NCBI RefSeq assembly: GCF_000280055.1
Contig: NZ_ALAB01000038.1
Span: 1 to 64,000 of the forward strand
DNA length: 64,000 bases
Origin: Alishewanella aestuarii B11
GTDB taxonomy: Bacteria > Pseudomonadota > Gammaproteobacteria > Enterobacterales > Alteromonadaceae
Direction: 5' to 3'
The position numbers and the translations under genes were made by a program. Below the pieces are notes generated by a model, which did not search any database, was not told where the DNA came from, and saw only the letters and a program-made list of their open reading frames with translations. Below are positions 46,061-55,003 of this stretch, one piece after another. Numbering within the stretch: position 1 is the first letter of the stretch; each line of letters begins with the position of its first letter.

Positions 46061-47373
46061 TGAAACTGATTAAATCCTTACTGGCTGTCGCCTGTGTGCT
46101 GGCAGCCGGCAGTGCTGGTGCGGTGAATCCGGTCCCGGGCACGGCACAGACTGAACCCTTGTTACTAAAAAACGCCACAGTGCACTCTGTGGTTGCTGCA
46201 CCTGCGGTGCAGGATGTGCTGATTCAGGATGGCAAAATTGCTGCCGTCGGTACTAACCTGACGGCACCTGCCAATGCCAGAGTGCAGGATCTTAGCGGCA
46301 AGAACCTGTATCCGGGACTGATTGCGCTGATTAATCAACTGGGCTTGATTGAGGTGGAAGCGGTACGGGCTACCCGTGACGATCGGGAAATCAGCGCGAC
46401 CAATCCGGATCTACGCACGGAAGTGGCCTTTAATGCCGATTCGGTCGTGATCCCAACGATCCGGAGCAATGGTTTTAGCCACAGCCTGATTTACCCGTCC
46501 GGCTCGCTGATCACCGGGCGCTCAGCCCTGATGCAACTGGATGGTTGGAACTGGCAGGACGCGCTGGTGCAGTCCAGTGTTGGCTTGCATGTCAATTGGC
46601 CGCGGATGGGGATTCAAACCGGCTGGTGGGTGCGTGACAGTGTCGAACAGCAGCAAAAACGTCAGGCAGAGCAATTGGCAAAGCTGCAGGATTACTTTAG
46701 CGCTGCCCATGCCTATTACCTGGCTGAGCAAGCGGGCCTGAATCGTGGCCGGGATTCGCGTTGGCATGCGATGTTAAGCTTCTTCGAAGGCAAGTTACCG
46801 CTGTTTGTGCATGCTGATGACCCGCGGCAAATGCGCCAGGCGATGCTGTTAGCGCAGCAGTATGGTGTCAAGCTGGTGATTGTTGGTGGGCGCGATAGCT
46901 GGCGCATTGCCGATGAGCTGGCGGCGAATAAGGTCGCCGTGATCTATACCGCACCTTATGGTTTACCAACCCGTGGCGATGAAGCCTACGATCAGGCCTT
47001 TAGTGCGCCGGGCGTGTTAAAACGGGCCGGGGTGCAATTCGCGTTGTCGCTGGATGGTTTCTGGGATACCCGGAATCTGGTATTCGCTGCCGGTCATGTT
47101 ACCCGCTATGGTCTGGATCAGGCCGAGGCGCTACGTGCCCTGACGCTGGATGCCGCTGCCATTGCCGGCGTTGCCGATCGTTTAGGATCGATTGAAGTTG
47201 GTAAAAGCGCCAGTCTGGTGGTATCCAGCGGTGATATCTTTGATTATCGCGGCCATCAGGTTGAACAGATGTGGATCGACGGCCGTAGTGTGGATTTAGA
47301 TAACCGGCACAAGCAACTGCACCGGCGCTATCAACAGCGTTATCAGCAGCCAAGCCAAAGCGTGCAGCCCTGA
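46060..47373 (+). CDS. Secreted amidohydrolase-like protein lacking the HxH motif
   Basis: The 437-residue product has a signal peptide (LLAVACVLAAGSAGA) and an amidohydrolase-type beta-sandwich and barrel, with NATVHSVVAAPAVQDVLIQDG near the start and a late GSIEVGKSASLVVSSGD. The usual PGLIDxHxH is replaced by PGLIALIN at residues 86-93, so at least two metal ligands are missing. It is probably a non-catalytic partner of the upstream protein, with which it overlaps. A strong terminator follows. This pairing is described from the sequence; what the complex does is unknown. Confidence 0.82.
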   Translation: MKLIKSLLAVACVLAAGSAGAVNPVPGTAQTEPLLLKNATVHSVVAAPAVQDVLIQDGKIAAVGTNLTAPANARVQDLSGKNLYPGLIALINQLGLIEVEAVRATRDDREISATNPDLRTEVAFNADSVVIPTIRSNGFSHSLIYPSGSLITGRSALMQLDGWNWQDALVQSSVGLHVNWPRMGIQTGWWVRDSVEQQQKRQAEQLAKLQDYFSAAHAYYLAEQAGLNRGRDSRWHAMLSFFEGKLPLFVHADDPRQMRQAMLLAQQYGVKLVIVGGRDSWRIADELAANKVAVIYTAPYGLPTRGDEAYDQAFSAPGVLKRAGVQFALSLDGFWDTRNLVFAAGHVTRYGLDQAEALRALTLDAAAIAGVADRLGSIEVGKSASLVVSSGDIFDYRGHQVEQMWIDGRSVDLDNRHKQLHRRYQQRYQQPSQSVQP

Positions 47374-47392
47374 GACCGGCGCTGAAGTTCTG

Positions 47393-47422
47393 AGGTGCCG
47401 CTCTGGCACCTTTTTTGTTTTT
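47393..47422 (+). terminator. Intrinsic terminator after the amidohydrolase pair
   Basis: AGGTGCC (47393-47399) pairs with GGCACCT (47405-47411) over GCTCT, followed by TTTTTTGTTTTT. Confidence 0.92.
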
Positions 47423-47451
47423 AAATTGTTGATGTAGAAGAGAACAACCCA

Positions 47452-49116
47452 ATGAAAAAACCTATAATGCTGGTGCTGGCTGCCGCTCTTACTCTGCTGG
47501 CGTGCGGTAAGCCTGCACCGCTTTCTGAGCCCAAAGCGGACCCGCTTAAAATTGAAAGCCATTTACGTTTTCTGGCCGATGATTTGCTGGAAGGGCGGGA
47601 TACCGGTAGCCGTGGCCATGAGATTGCCTCGCTCTATATTGCCGAGCAGTTCCGGGCTTTGGGGCTGAAGGGTGCCGCAGCAGATGGCGGATATTACCAG
47701 CAGGTGCCACTGCGTAAGGCATTATTGCTGCCTGGTAGTGCCAAGCTGAGTTTTCAGTTTGCTGATAAGACAGAGGAGCTCAGCTATCCGCAGCAATTCT
47801 TTACGGGGCCCAGTTTACAGCAAACCTCAGTAGCACTGAGTGCGCCGATGGTGTTTGTTGGCTATGGCCTGGTGTCTGATGCCTTTGCGTTAAATGATTA
47901 TGCCGGGTTGGATGTTGCAGGTAAGGTGGTGGTGATGCTGGCAGGCCTGCCGGCCAGTCTACCCAGTGAAGAGCGCGCTTACCTTGGCAGTATGAAAACG
48001 GAATTTGCCGCTGAGCGCGGTGCCGTCGGTATTTTAACCGTACATACCCCGCAGCAGGAACAAACCCGGCCTTATGCCAATAGTTTGCTGTATTTAAATA
48101 CGCCCAGTATGACCTGGCTTAATGAAGCCGGCGAACCGGGGCGCGGCTTTGCGCAGTTAAAAGGGAGTGCTTACTTACATCCTGATGCGGCGAAGGCGCT
48201 GTTTGCAGCAAGTGGCAAAGTACTGGATGAGATTTTTCAACAACTGGAACAGGATGCCATTCCGCAAGGTTTTGCCCTGAACGGTATTGTTAATCTGCAA
48301 AGCGAAAGCAGCCATCAAAGCATTAGCAGTCCTAATGTGTTGGCGCTGCTGCCGGGTTCAGATCCGACGTTAAAACACGAGGTCGTGGTGTTAAGCGCGC
48401 ACTCAGACCATATTGGTTTGGCTAACGATTTACGTACCAGTGATAAAGTGAATAACGGTGCTATGGATAATGCCGCCGGTACCGCGATTTTACTGGAAAC
48501 CGCGCGCTTATTTGCCGCCCTGCCTGAGGCGCCGAAGCGTTCAATTTTATTTGCTGCGCTGACTGGTGAAGAGAAGGGCTTACTGGGCGCTGATTACTTC
48601 GCCAGGAATCCGCCGCTGGCGATTGAAAAGCTGGTAGCGAACGTCAATCTGGATATGCCGGTACTGCTATATCCCTTTGCTGATCTGATTGCTTTTGGTG
48701 CCAATCATTCTACGCTGGGTGATGTTGTCGCCAGCGCGGCAGAAAAAGAGGGCATTAAGCTGAGTGCCGATCCGATGCCAGAGCAGGCGATTTTTACCCG
48801 CTCTGACCATTTTCGTTTAGTGCAGCAAGGTGTGCCGGCGGTCTTTTTAATGACGGGTTTTACCTCGCAGGATCCGACTCTGGATGGCGGTAAGATCTGG
48901 GGCAGTTTCTTTGCCAAGCATTATCATAAGCCCTCAGATGATATTCCGAGTCTGGAACGGGACTACGGCCCGATCCGCTATGATGCCGGCGCGGTCTTTA
49001 CCAATATTAATTTTAATATTGCGCTGGATGTTGCGAATACCGCTCAGCGGCCGCTGTGGCGGAAACAGAGTTTCTTCACCGGCGTTTTCGGCCGGCCGGA
49101 TAATTCCGAGCAATAA
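47452..49116 (+). CDS. M28-family zinc metallopeptidase lipoprotein
   Basis: The 554-residue product has a signal peptide with lipobox LLAC (Cys near residue 18), so it is a lipoprotein. A PA-like insert (about 115-220) precedes the M28 peptidase core. Zinc-site residues are visible as SAHSDHIGL near 315, NGAMDNAAGTA near 337, TGEEKGLLGADYF with the catalytic glutamate near 371, and a C-terminal histidine in FFAKHYHKPSDDI. It should be an aminopeptidase working in the periplasm or at the outer membrane. It follows the two amidohydrolases after a terminator and probably has its own promoter. Confidence 0.92.
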   Translation: MKKPIMLVLAAALTLLACGKPAPLSEPKADPLKIESHLRFLADDLLEGRDTGSRGHEIASLYIAEQFRALGLKGAAADGGYYQQVPLRKALLLPGSAKLSFQFADKTEELSYPQQFFTGPSLQQTSVALSAPMVFVGYGLVSDAFALNDYAGLDVAGKVVVMLAGLPASLPSEERAYLGSMKTEFAAERGAVGILTVHTPQQEQTRPYANSLLYLNTPSMTWLNEAGEPGRGFAQLKGSAYLHPDAAKALFAASGKVLDEIFQQLEQDAIPQGFALNGIVNLQSESSHQSISSPNVLALLPGSDPTLKHEVVVLSAHSDHIGLANDLRTSDKVNNGAMDNAAGTAILLETARLFAALPEAPKRSILFAALTGEEKGLLGADYFARNPPLAIEKLVANVNLDMPVLLYPFADLIAFGANHSTLGDVVASAAEKEGIKLSADPMPEQAIFTRSDHFRLVQQGVPAVFLMTGFTSQDPTLDGGKIWGSFFAKHYHKPSDDIPSLERDYGPIRYDAGAVFTNINFNIALDVANTAQRPLWRKQSFFTGVFGRPDNSEQ

Positions 49117-49128
49117 GCCCTAAACACA

Positions 49129-49156
49129 AACGGCAGCCTTGGCTGCCGTTTTACTG
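49129..49156. terminator. Terminator between the M28 peptidase gene and yciH
   Basis: AACGGCAGCC (49129-49138) and GGCTGCCGTT (49141-49150) form a long stem with a minimal loop, followed by TTACTG. On the minus strand a TTTGTG tail follows, so it may serve both convergent genes. Confidence 0.7.
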
Positions 49157-49172
49157 TTAACTTGCAGGTCAG

Positions 49173-49577
49173 CTAGCCACCGGCTTGTTTTACCTGATAA
49201 CCTTTTTGCTGCAGTACAGCCGTAACCTGGCCGCGTTTATCGCCCTGGATCTCTATCATGCCATCTTTTACCGCACCACCACAGGCGCATTTCTTTTTTA
49301 GCTCTGAGCAAAGGGCATTCAGTTGCTCTGCACTGCCGGTTATACCACTGATGGTGAGCACAGTTTTGCCGCCACGGCCTTTGGTCTCACGTCTTACCCG
49401 CAGCGCACCATCGGCGTAGGCGGTACCCAGGTTTTCTGGCGCTGCCTTGCTGTTAATACGACCACTGGCAGTAGAATAAACCAGATCGCTATCGGCATGG
49501 GCTGGCGCTGCAGGCTCCGCGCCTGTGCTGGCGCCAAGTTGAGCTTGCCAGTCGGCAAGCGAGATCTTTTTACTCAT
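49173..49577 (-). CDS. yciH: SUI1/eIF1-like translation factor YciH
   Basis: YciH is the bacterial relative of eukaryotic initiation factor 1 and can influence initiation fidelity. The 134-residue product has the SUI1 core RRETKGRGGKTVLTISGI at about residues 62-79, the loop KKKCACGGAVKDGMIEIQG, and DKRGQVTAVLQQKGY. The N-terminal region (1-60) is a poorly conserved Ala-rich linker. E. coli YciH has 108 residues, so this version is somewhat longer. Confidence 0.92.
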   Translation of the reverse strand: MSKKISLADWQAQLGASTGAEPAAPAHADSDLVYSTASGRINSKAAPENLGTAYADGALRVRRETKGRGGKTVLTISGITGSAEQLNALCSELKKKCACGGAVKDGMIEIQGDKRGQVTAVLQQKGYQVKQAGG

Positions 49578-49655
49578 CGGAAAATGGCTTGTCAGTTCGA
49601 ATAGCGCAGAGCTTACTGAGCGCGATGAACAGAGGCAAGTTTTTCTGTGGTCAGC

Positions 49656-49683
49656 TTGGTTTTTTAGTGGCTTCTGGTAGAAT
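49656..49683 (+). promoter_or_regulatory. Promoter of the GAF-domain gene
   Basis: TTGGTT at 49656-49661 and TAGAAT at 49678-49683 with 16-bp spacing; TG at 49675-49676 makes it an extended -10. It lies between divergent yciH and the GAF gene. Confidence 0.6.
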
Positions 49684-49719
49684 GATGCGCATTATTTTAG
49701 AAATCTGGACGGCTATATT

Positions 49720-50421
49720 TTGAGTAATTCTGTCTCTCTGACCCAGTATCTGCAGTTAAGTGGCTTAACCGAGCTGACAACGCCAGCTTTTGCTGCCGCG
49801 GTAGCACAGCAACAGCAGGCCTTGCGGCAGTACCTTGAGCAAGTCTCGGCGCCAACGGTAAATTGGCAGTACCAGGTGCCCGAGCTTGGCGAGGGTGGGG
49901 CCTGTTCATTATTTGGCGTGTTGGCAGCCGAGCCTTATGATTTAACCGCTATTTTGGGCGGTCAAACGGCGGCGAATCAAGAGGCACTGGCCAGGCTCAG
50001 CCAAATTACCGCTTTTTATCAACAGCAGGCCGGCGTGGCCTGGTTTGGTATCTACCAGGCGCGACCCAATCCAGCTGGCGAAGCGGTATTGGTCAAACTC
50101 AGCTACTTTGGTGCGCCCTCGCGCGCCGAGTTCCCTCTCACCCCTGAGTTTGCCACCATCAGTAACAACAGCAGTGTTGGCTTAAGCGGCAAAGCGCGGG
50201 TGATTAACAGTGTCGCCAGTTATTTACAACAGGGTGGCGAATACTATACGTGTGATCCGAAAGTCCAGGCCGAAGCCTGTTTGCCACTCTATGCGCAATC
50301 GGGCAGAATACTGGGCATTGTCGATGCCGAAGATTTTCAAGCAGAGGTATTTGATCAGCGCGCGCTGGCGTTACTGGTGGCGGTGTGTCTGACCATTCCG
50401 GACTATTTACCGGCCGTATAA
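49720..50421 (+). CDS. GAF-domain protein related to free Met-R-sulfoxide reductase
   Basis: The 233-residue product has one GAF domain (about 80-225) with WFGIYQARPN, TCDPKVQAEACLPLY and GRILGIVDAEDF, the latter two matching the end of free methionine-R-sulfoxide reductases such as E. coli YebR. Of the three cysteines used by that enzyme only the last (in YYTCD) has a counterpart; the other two positions hold other residues. It may be a ligand-binding protein rather than a reductase. The start is TTG at 49720 with GGACGG upstream. It precedes the aminotransferase by 39 bases and may be co-transcribed. Confidence 0.75.
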   Translation: MSNSVSLTQYLQLSGLTELTTPAFAAAVAQQQQALRQYLEQVSAPTVNWQYQVPELGEGGACSLFGVLAAEPYDLTAILGGQTAANQEALARLSQITAFYQQQAGVAWFGIYQARPNPAGEAVLVKLSYFGAPSRAEFPLTPEFATISNNSSVGLSGKARVINSVASYLQQGGEYYTCDPKVQAEACLPLYAQSGRILGIVDAEDFQAEVFDQRALALLVAVCLTIPDYLPAV

Positions 50422-50460
50422 GATGGCCTTTTATTAGCACAATAATCCAGGTAGAACATT

Positions 50461-51657
50461 ATGTTTGCTCAGTTAAAACCCGTTGCCACTGATCCTATTC
50501 TGGGTCTGATGGCGGCTTACCGTGAAGACCCGAATCCACTGAAAGTTGACCTAGGTGTTGGGGTATATAAAGACGAGCAGGGCCATACGGCGGTGCTGAA
50601 GTGCGTTAAGGAAGCAGAAGCACTGCGCCTGAAACAGGAAGACAGCAAGACCTATATCGGCATGGCCGGTGATCTGGGTTTTAACGCCCATATTGAAAAG
50701 CTGGCGTTTGGTAATAGCCATCCGGTGTTGCTGGCAAACCGGGTAACCACAGCGCATACGCCTGGCGGCACAGGTGCGTTGCGGGTGGCGGCCGAGTTTA
50801 TTAAGCGCGCTAATCCAGATGCCACCATCTGGGTTACCACCCCGACCTGGGCTAACCATATTTCATTGTTTCAGGCGGCGGGTTTAAAAGTTAAAGAGTA
50901 CGCCTATTACGATTATGATACCAAGGGCCTGAAGACTGAGCAGATGTTCGCTGAACTGGCGCAAGTACCCGCCGGCGATGTGGTACTGGTACATGCCTGC
51001 TGCCATAATCCAAGTGGTATGGATCTGAACTTTGAGCAATGGCAGCGTTTTACCGAGCTGGCATTGGAGCGGGGCTTTACGCCGCTGGTTGATATGGCCT
51101 ATCAGGGCTTTGGTAGCGGCCTGGATGAAGATGCAAAGGGCCTGCGTTATCTGGCGGAACGGGTATCTGAATTGCTGCTGTGCAGCTCCTGCTCGAAGAA
51201 CTTTGGCCTGTACCGTGAGCGTATCGGCGCCGTGAGTATCGTTTCTGCTGACAGTCAGGTGATGGAGCTGGCTAAAGTGAATCTGCTGAGCGTGGTCCGT
51301 TCGATCTATTCTATGCCACCGGCACATGGTGCCATTATCGTTAGCCATATTCTGGACAGTGCGGAATTAACGGCACTCTGGCATCAGGAACTGGCGGAAA
51401 TGCGCGATCGGATCAATAACTACCGGCAGTTAATTATCGATAAGTTTGCCGCCGAAGGCATTACGCAGGATTTTAGCTTTATTGCCCGTCAACACGGTAT
51501 GTTTAGTTTCCTCGGTATTAACAAAGCGCAGATTGATCGCCTAAGAGATGAATTTAGCATTTATATGGTGGGGTCAAGCCGGGTCAGTATTGCCGGGTTA
51601 AATCATACTAATATCGATTATTTCGCCAAAGCCGTGGCGACGGTGTTAAAAGGCTAA
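50461..51657 (+). CDS. Aspartate/aromatic amino acid aminotransferase
   Basis: This PLP enzyme of fold type I transfers amino groups between aspartate or aromatic amino acids and 2-oxoglutarate. The 398-residue product has DLGVGVYKDEQG near residue 28, VTTPTWANH, HACCHNPSGMD, and the lysine that binds PLP in SCSKNFGLYRERIG. It resembles AspC (396 aa) and TyrB equally at this level; with aroF, tyrA and pheA in the same window, a role in tyrosine/phenylalanine synthesis is possible. RBS: AGGTAGAA before ATG. Confidence 0.93.
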   Translation: MFAQLKPVATDPILGLMAAYREDPNPLKVDLGVGVYKDEQGHTAVLKCVKEAEALRLKQEDSKTYIGMAGDLGFNAHIEKLAFGNSHPVLLANRVTTAHTPGGTGALRVAAEFIKRANPDATIWVTTPTWANHISLFQAAGLKVKEYAYYDYDTKGLKTEQMFAELAQVPAGDVVLVHACCHNPSGMDLNFEQWQRFTELALERGFTPLVDMAYQGFGSGLDEDAKGLRYLAERVSELLLCSSCSKNFGLYRERIGAVSIVSADSQVMELAKVNLLSVVRSIYSMPPAHGAIIVSHILDSAELTALWHQELAEMRDRINNYRQLIIDKFAAEGITQDFSFIARQHGMFSFLGINKAQIDRLRDEFSIYMVGSSRVSIAGLNHTNIDYFAKAVATVLKG

Positions 51658-51740
51658 CCTTGCTGGCTAACAGGCCCCGGTTGCGCAATACCACTGGGGC
51701 CTGAAGGCGTACTGCATTATCGCCCGTCCGTTATTCTGCA

Positions 51741-52022
51741 TTATTCTGCCTTAGCCTGAGCCTCTGGCTTAGCGACTGTACTGGTCGTTGCTACGTCAGT
51801 CTGTTCTGATGTAACAGCGGATGCCAAACCAATTTGCTCTGCAACTTGCCGCACGCTGCTTTCCAGCGCTTGTTTCGCTTGTACTTTTACCGATTCACGT
51901 AATTCGCTCAGCTGTTTGCTCAGTAATTCACTACTGAGTTCGCTCAGGCTATTGGCACTGGCCGGGGCGGCTAAGGTTAAAGCTACAACAGTGGTCAGCA
52001 TCAGTTTAGTTAAGGTTTTCAT
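51741..52022 (-). CDS. Small exported helical protein
   Basis: The 93-residue product has a signal peptide (KLMLTTVVALTLAAPASA) followed by a Ser/Leu/Gln/Ala-rich, amphipathic helical region with repeated LSELSSELLSKQLSELR. I do not recognise a family. It probably lies in the periplasm. It stands alone, convergent with the aminotransferase gene and divergent from gdhA across the AT-rich gap. The start is the only ATG near the signal peptide. Confidence 0.65.
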   Translation of the reverse strand: MKTLTKLMLTTVVALTLAAPASANSLSELSSELLSKQLSELRESVKVQAKQALESSVRQVAEQIGLASAVTSEQTDVATTSTVAKPEAQAKAE

Positions 52023-53746
<1,724 letters not shown>

Positions 53747-53753
53747 CGACCTG

Positions 53754-53769
53754 GGGCGTTTAAACGCCC
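53754..53769. terminator. Palindrome between gdhA and the permease gene
   Basis: GGGCGTTTAAACGCCC is a perfect 16-bp palindrome that can fold as a short hairpin between convergent genes. No T-run follows on either strand, so termination is only possible. Confidence 0.5.
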
Positions 53770-54416
53770 TAGCGATCCGGCGACAGGTACTCATTATCGT
53801 AAAAAGTTCTGAGCCACTGTGGCCGGTACACCACCATCAGGGTGATGGCCATGCCATTAAGCAGAGCTTCACCAAACCAAATCAGTAACGCCAGCTGAGT
53901 ATAGTTTTGATAGATGGTATGCCAGCCGTAATCAAACTGGGTATAGAACCACAAAGACGTTAGCAAGATTTTCACGCAGATCGTTAGAGCAGCACTGATA
54001 AAGCCGGCAACAAAGATATAAACAAAGAGGTGCCGGCTTAAATAGTGATAAGACCAGACAAATACGGCGTAACTAAACAAGCCGGGTAGTACAAAGGTGG
54101 TTAAGGCAAAGGCGCCGCCATCTGGCCAGTCGATAACGCCAAACAGCATTAACAGCAGCAGCGGCAGACAACTAATCCAGATCGCGATACGCCAGCCATG
54201 ACACAGTACCAGTGTTGTCACACCAAGAAAGAATAATTCCAACCCCGGTGCGATACCGGCCCGCACCGACCAGAGCAGCGTCAGCGCCACAGCCGAAGCG
54301 AATACCAGATGTTGATAGCCTGAGATCTGCAGCAGCCGTGGTAACAGTTCCCGCGGATAAAAACGCAGCAGGATAAATGCAAACAGGATCCAGCTTAAAA
54401 GTTGCCAGCTGCTCAT
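53769..54416 (-). CDS. CbiM-like (ECF-type) permease subunit
   Basis: The 215-residue product has about six membrane segments. The ending FGEALLNGMAITLMVVYRPQWL is characteristic of the CbiM/NikM-like family (COG3235), the substrate-binding membrane subunits of energy-coupling transporters for cobalt/nickel. No ATPase or T component is encoded nearby, so the transporter might use shared modules or this protein may act alone. The metal is not shown by the sequence. The usual N-terminal MHIxxG metal-binding motif is not evident. Confidence 0.72.
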   Translation of the reverse strand: MSSWQLLSWILFAFILLRFYPRELLPRLLQISGYQHLVFASAVALTLLWSVRAGIAPGLELFFLGVTTLVLCHGWRIAIWISCLPLLLLMLFGVIDWPDGGAFALTTFVLPGLFSYAVFVWSYHYLSRHLFVYIFVAGFISAALTICVKILLTSLWFYTQFDYGWHTIYQNYTQLALLIWFGEALLNGMAITLMVVYRPQWLRTFYDNEYLSPDR

Positions 54417-54493
54417 TACAGTACAATCAGTAACGTGGGTGCGGTTATTGTAACGGCTGTGCCAAGCGCTTGCCAGTTTTTGGTTTTATCAAA

Positions 54494-54511
54494 GCCTGGC
54501 AGCTGCCAGGC
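54494..54511. terminator. Palindromic hairpin downstream of the DUF6746 gene
   Basis: GCCTGGCAGCTGCCAGGC is an 18-bp perfect palindrome. On the minus strand TTTGATAAAAC follows, so it may end the DUF6746 transcript. Confidence 0.5.
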
Positions 54512-54525
54512 CATATTACAGAGGG

Positions 54526-54891
54526 CTAGTTAAGCAGCGCCTGACTTTGCTGCAAATAGGCCGCTGCGTTGGTTTTTACGCGCTGATAATCCATACTTTC
54601 TGAACCCAGATGCACTTCTTCCAGCACAGCTTTGATGTCGTCTGTTGCAGCGGGTAGCTTAGCCAATGCATTCTCCAGCGTATAGGTCAGCTGGTGGATC
54701 TCGGTCATACTGGTCGGGTTTAACTCGGTTTTTAACAACGCCGCTAACTTAGCGTTGTACTGTTTTAAAATACTTTTTGCTTGCGCGGCTGAGGTAATTT
54801 CGGTGCCCTGAAAATGGGCCGGACGCTCTGACGCTATCGTTGGCAGAGCAATGCCTGTGAGCAGGGTAATTGCAATAAGTGTTTTCATCAT
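54526..54891 (-). CDS. DUF6746-like exported protein under a likely Fur site
   Basis: The 121-residue product has a signal peptide (LIAITLLTGIALPTIA) and the helical segments AKSILKQYNAKLAALL and TEIHQLTYTLENALAKL, which match my memory of the small exported family DUF6746. Function is unknown. Two ATG codons stand in tandem (54891 and 54888), with AGGAG four or seven bases upstream. The promoter contains a strong Fur-like box, so expression may follow iron status. It is upstream of ettA in coordinates but not in its operon. Confidence 0.7.
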   Translation of the reverse strand: MMKTLIAITLLTGIALPTIASERPAHFQGTEITSAAQAKSILKQYNAKLAALLKTELNPTSMTEIHQLTYTLENALAKLPAATDDIKAVLEEVHLGSESMDYQRVKTNAAAYLQQSQALLN

Positions 54892-54904
54892 AAAACTCCT
54901 ATTT

Positions 54905-54923
54905 GATAATGATTCTCAGTTAC
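54905..54923 (-). promoter_or_regulatory. Fur-box-like operator
   Basis: On the plus strand the 19-mer begins GATAATGAT and matches the Fur consensus at 14 of 19 positions, the first nine exactly. On the minus strand it reads GAGAATCATTATC in the middle. It overlaps the predicted start of transcription of the small exported gene. Confidence 0.6.
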
Positions 54924-54949
54924 TGTACGCCTTTTTTGCTATTTGACAA
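54922..54949 (-). promoter_or_regulatory. Promoter of the DUF6746-like gene
   Basis: On the minus strand TTGTCA (54949-54944) and TACAGT (54927-54922) are 16 bp apart. The Fur-like box lies immediately downstream, so binding would block initiation. Confidence 0.55.
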
Positions 54950-54956
54950 GTTGTAC

Positions 54957-54987
54957 GAACAAAAACGCCTGCAAGTGCAGGCGTTTT
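54957..54987 (-). terminator. Intrinsic terminator of ettA
   Basis: AAAACGCCTGC/GCAGGCGTTTT (54962-54972 and 54977-54987, loop AAGT) is an 11-bp stem. On the minus strand it is followed by TTTGTT. Confidence 0.88.
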
Positions 54988-55003
54988 AACGAAAAGACGG
55001 CGC

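Noticed and set aside
51680-51705. Inverted repeat CAGGCCCC / GGGGCCTG after the aminotransferase gene
   Set aside because: The loop is about 17 bases and no T-run follows, so it is not called a terminator.
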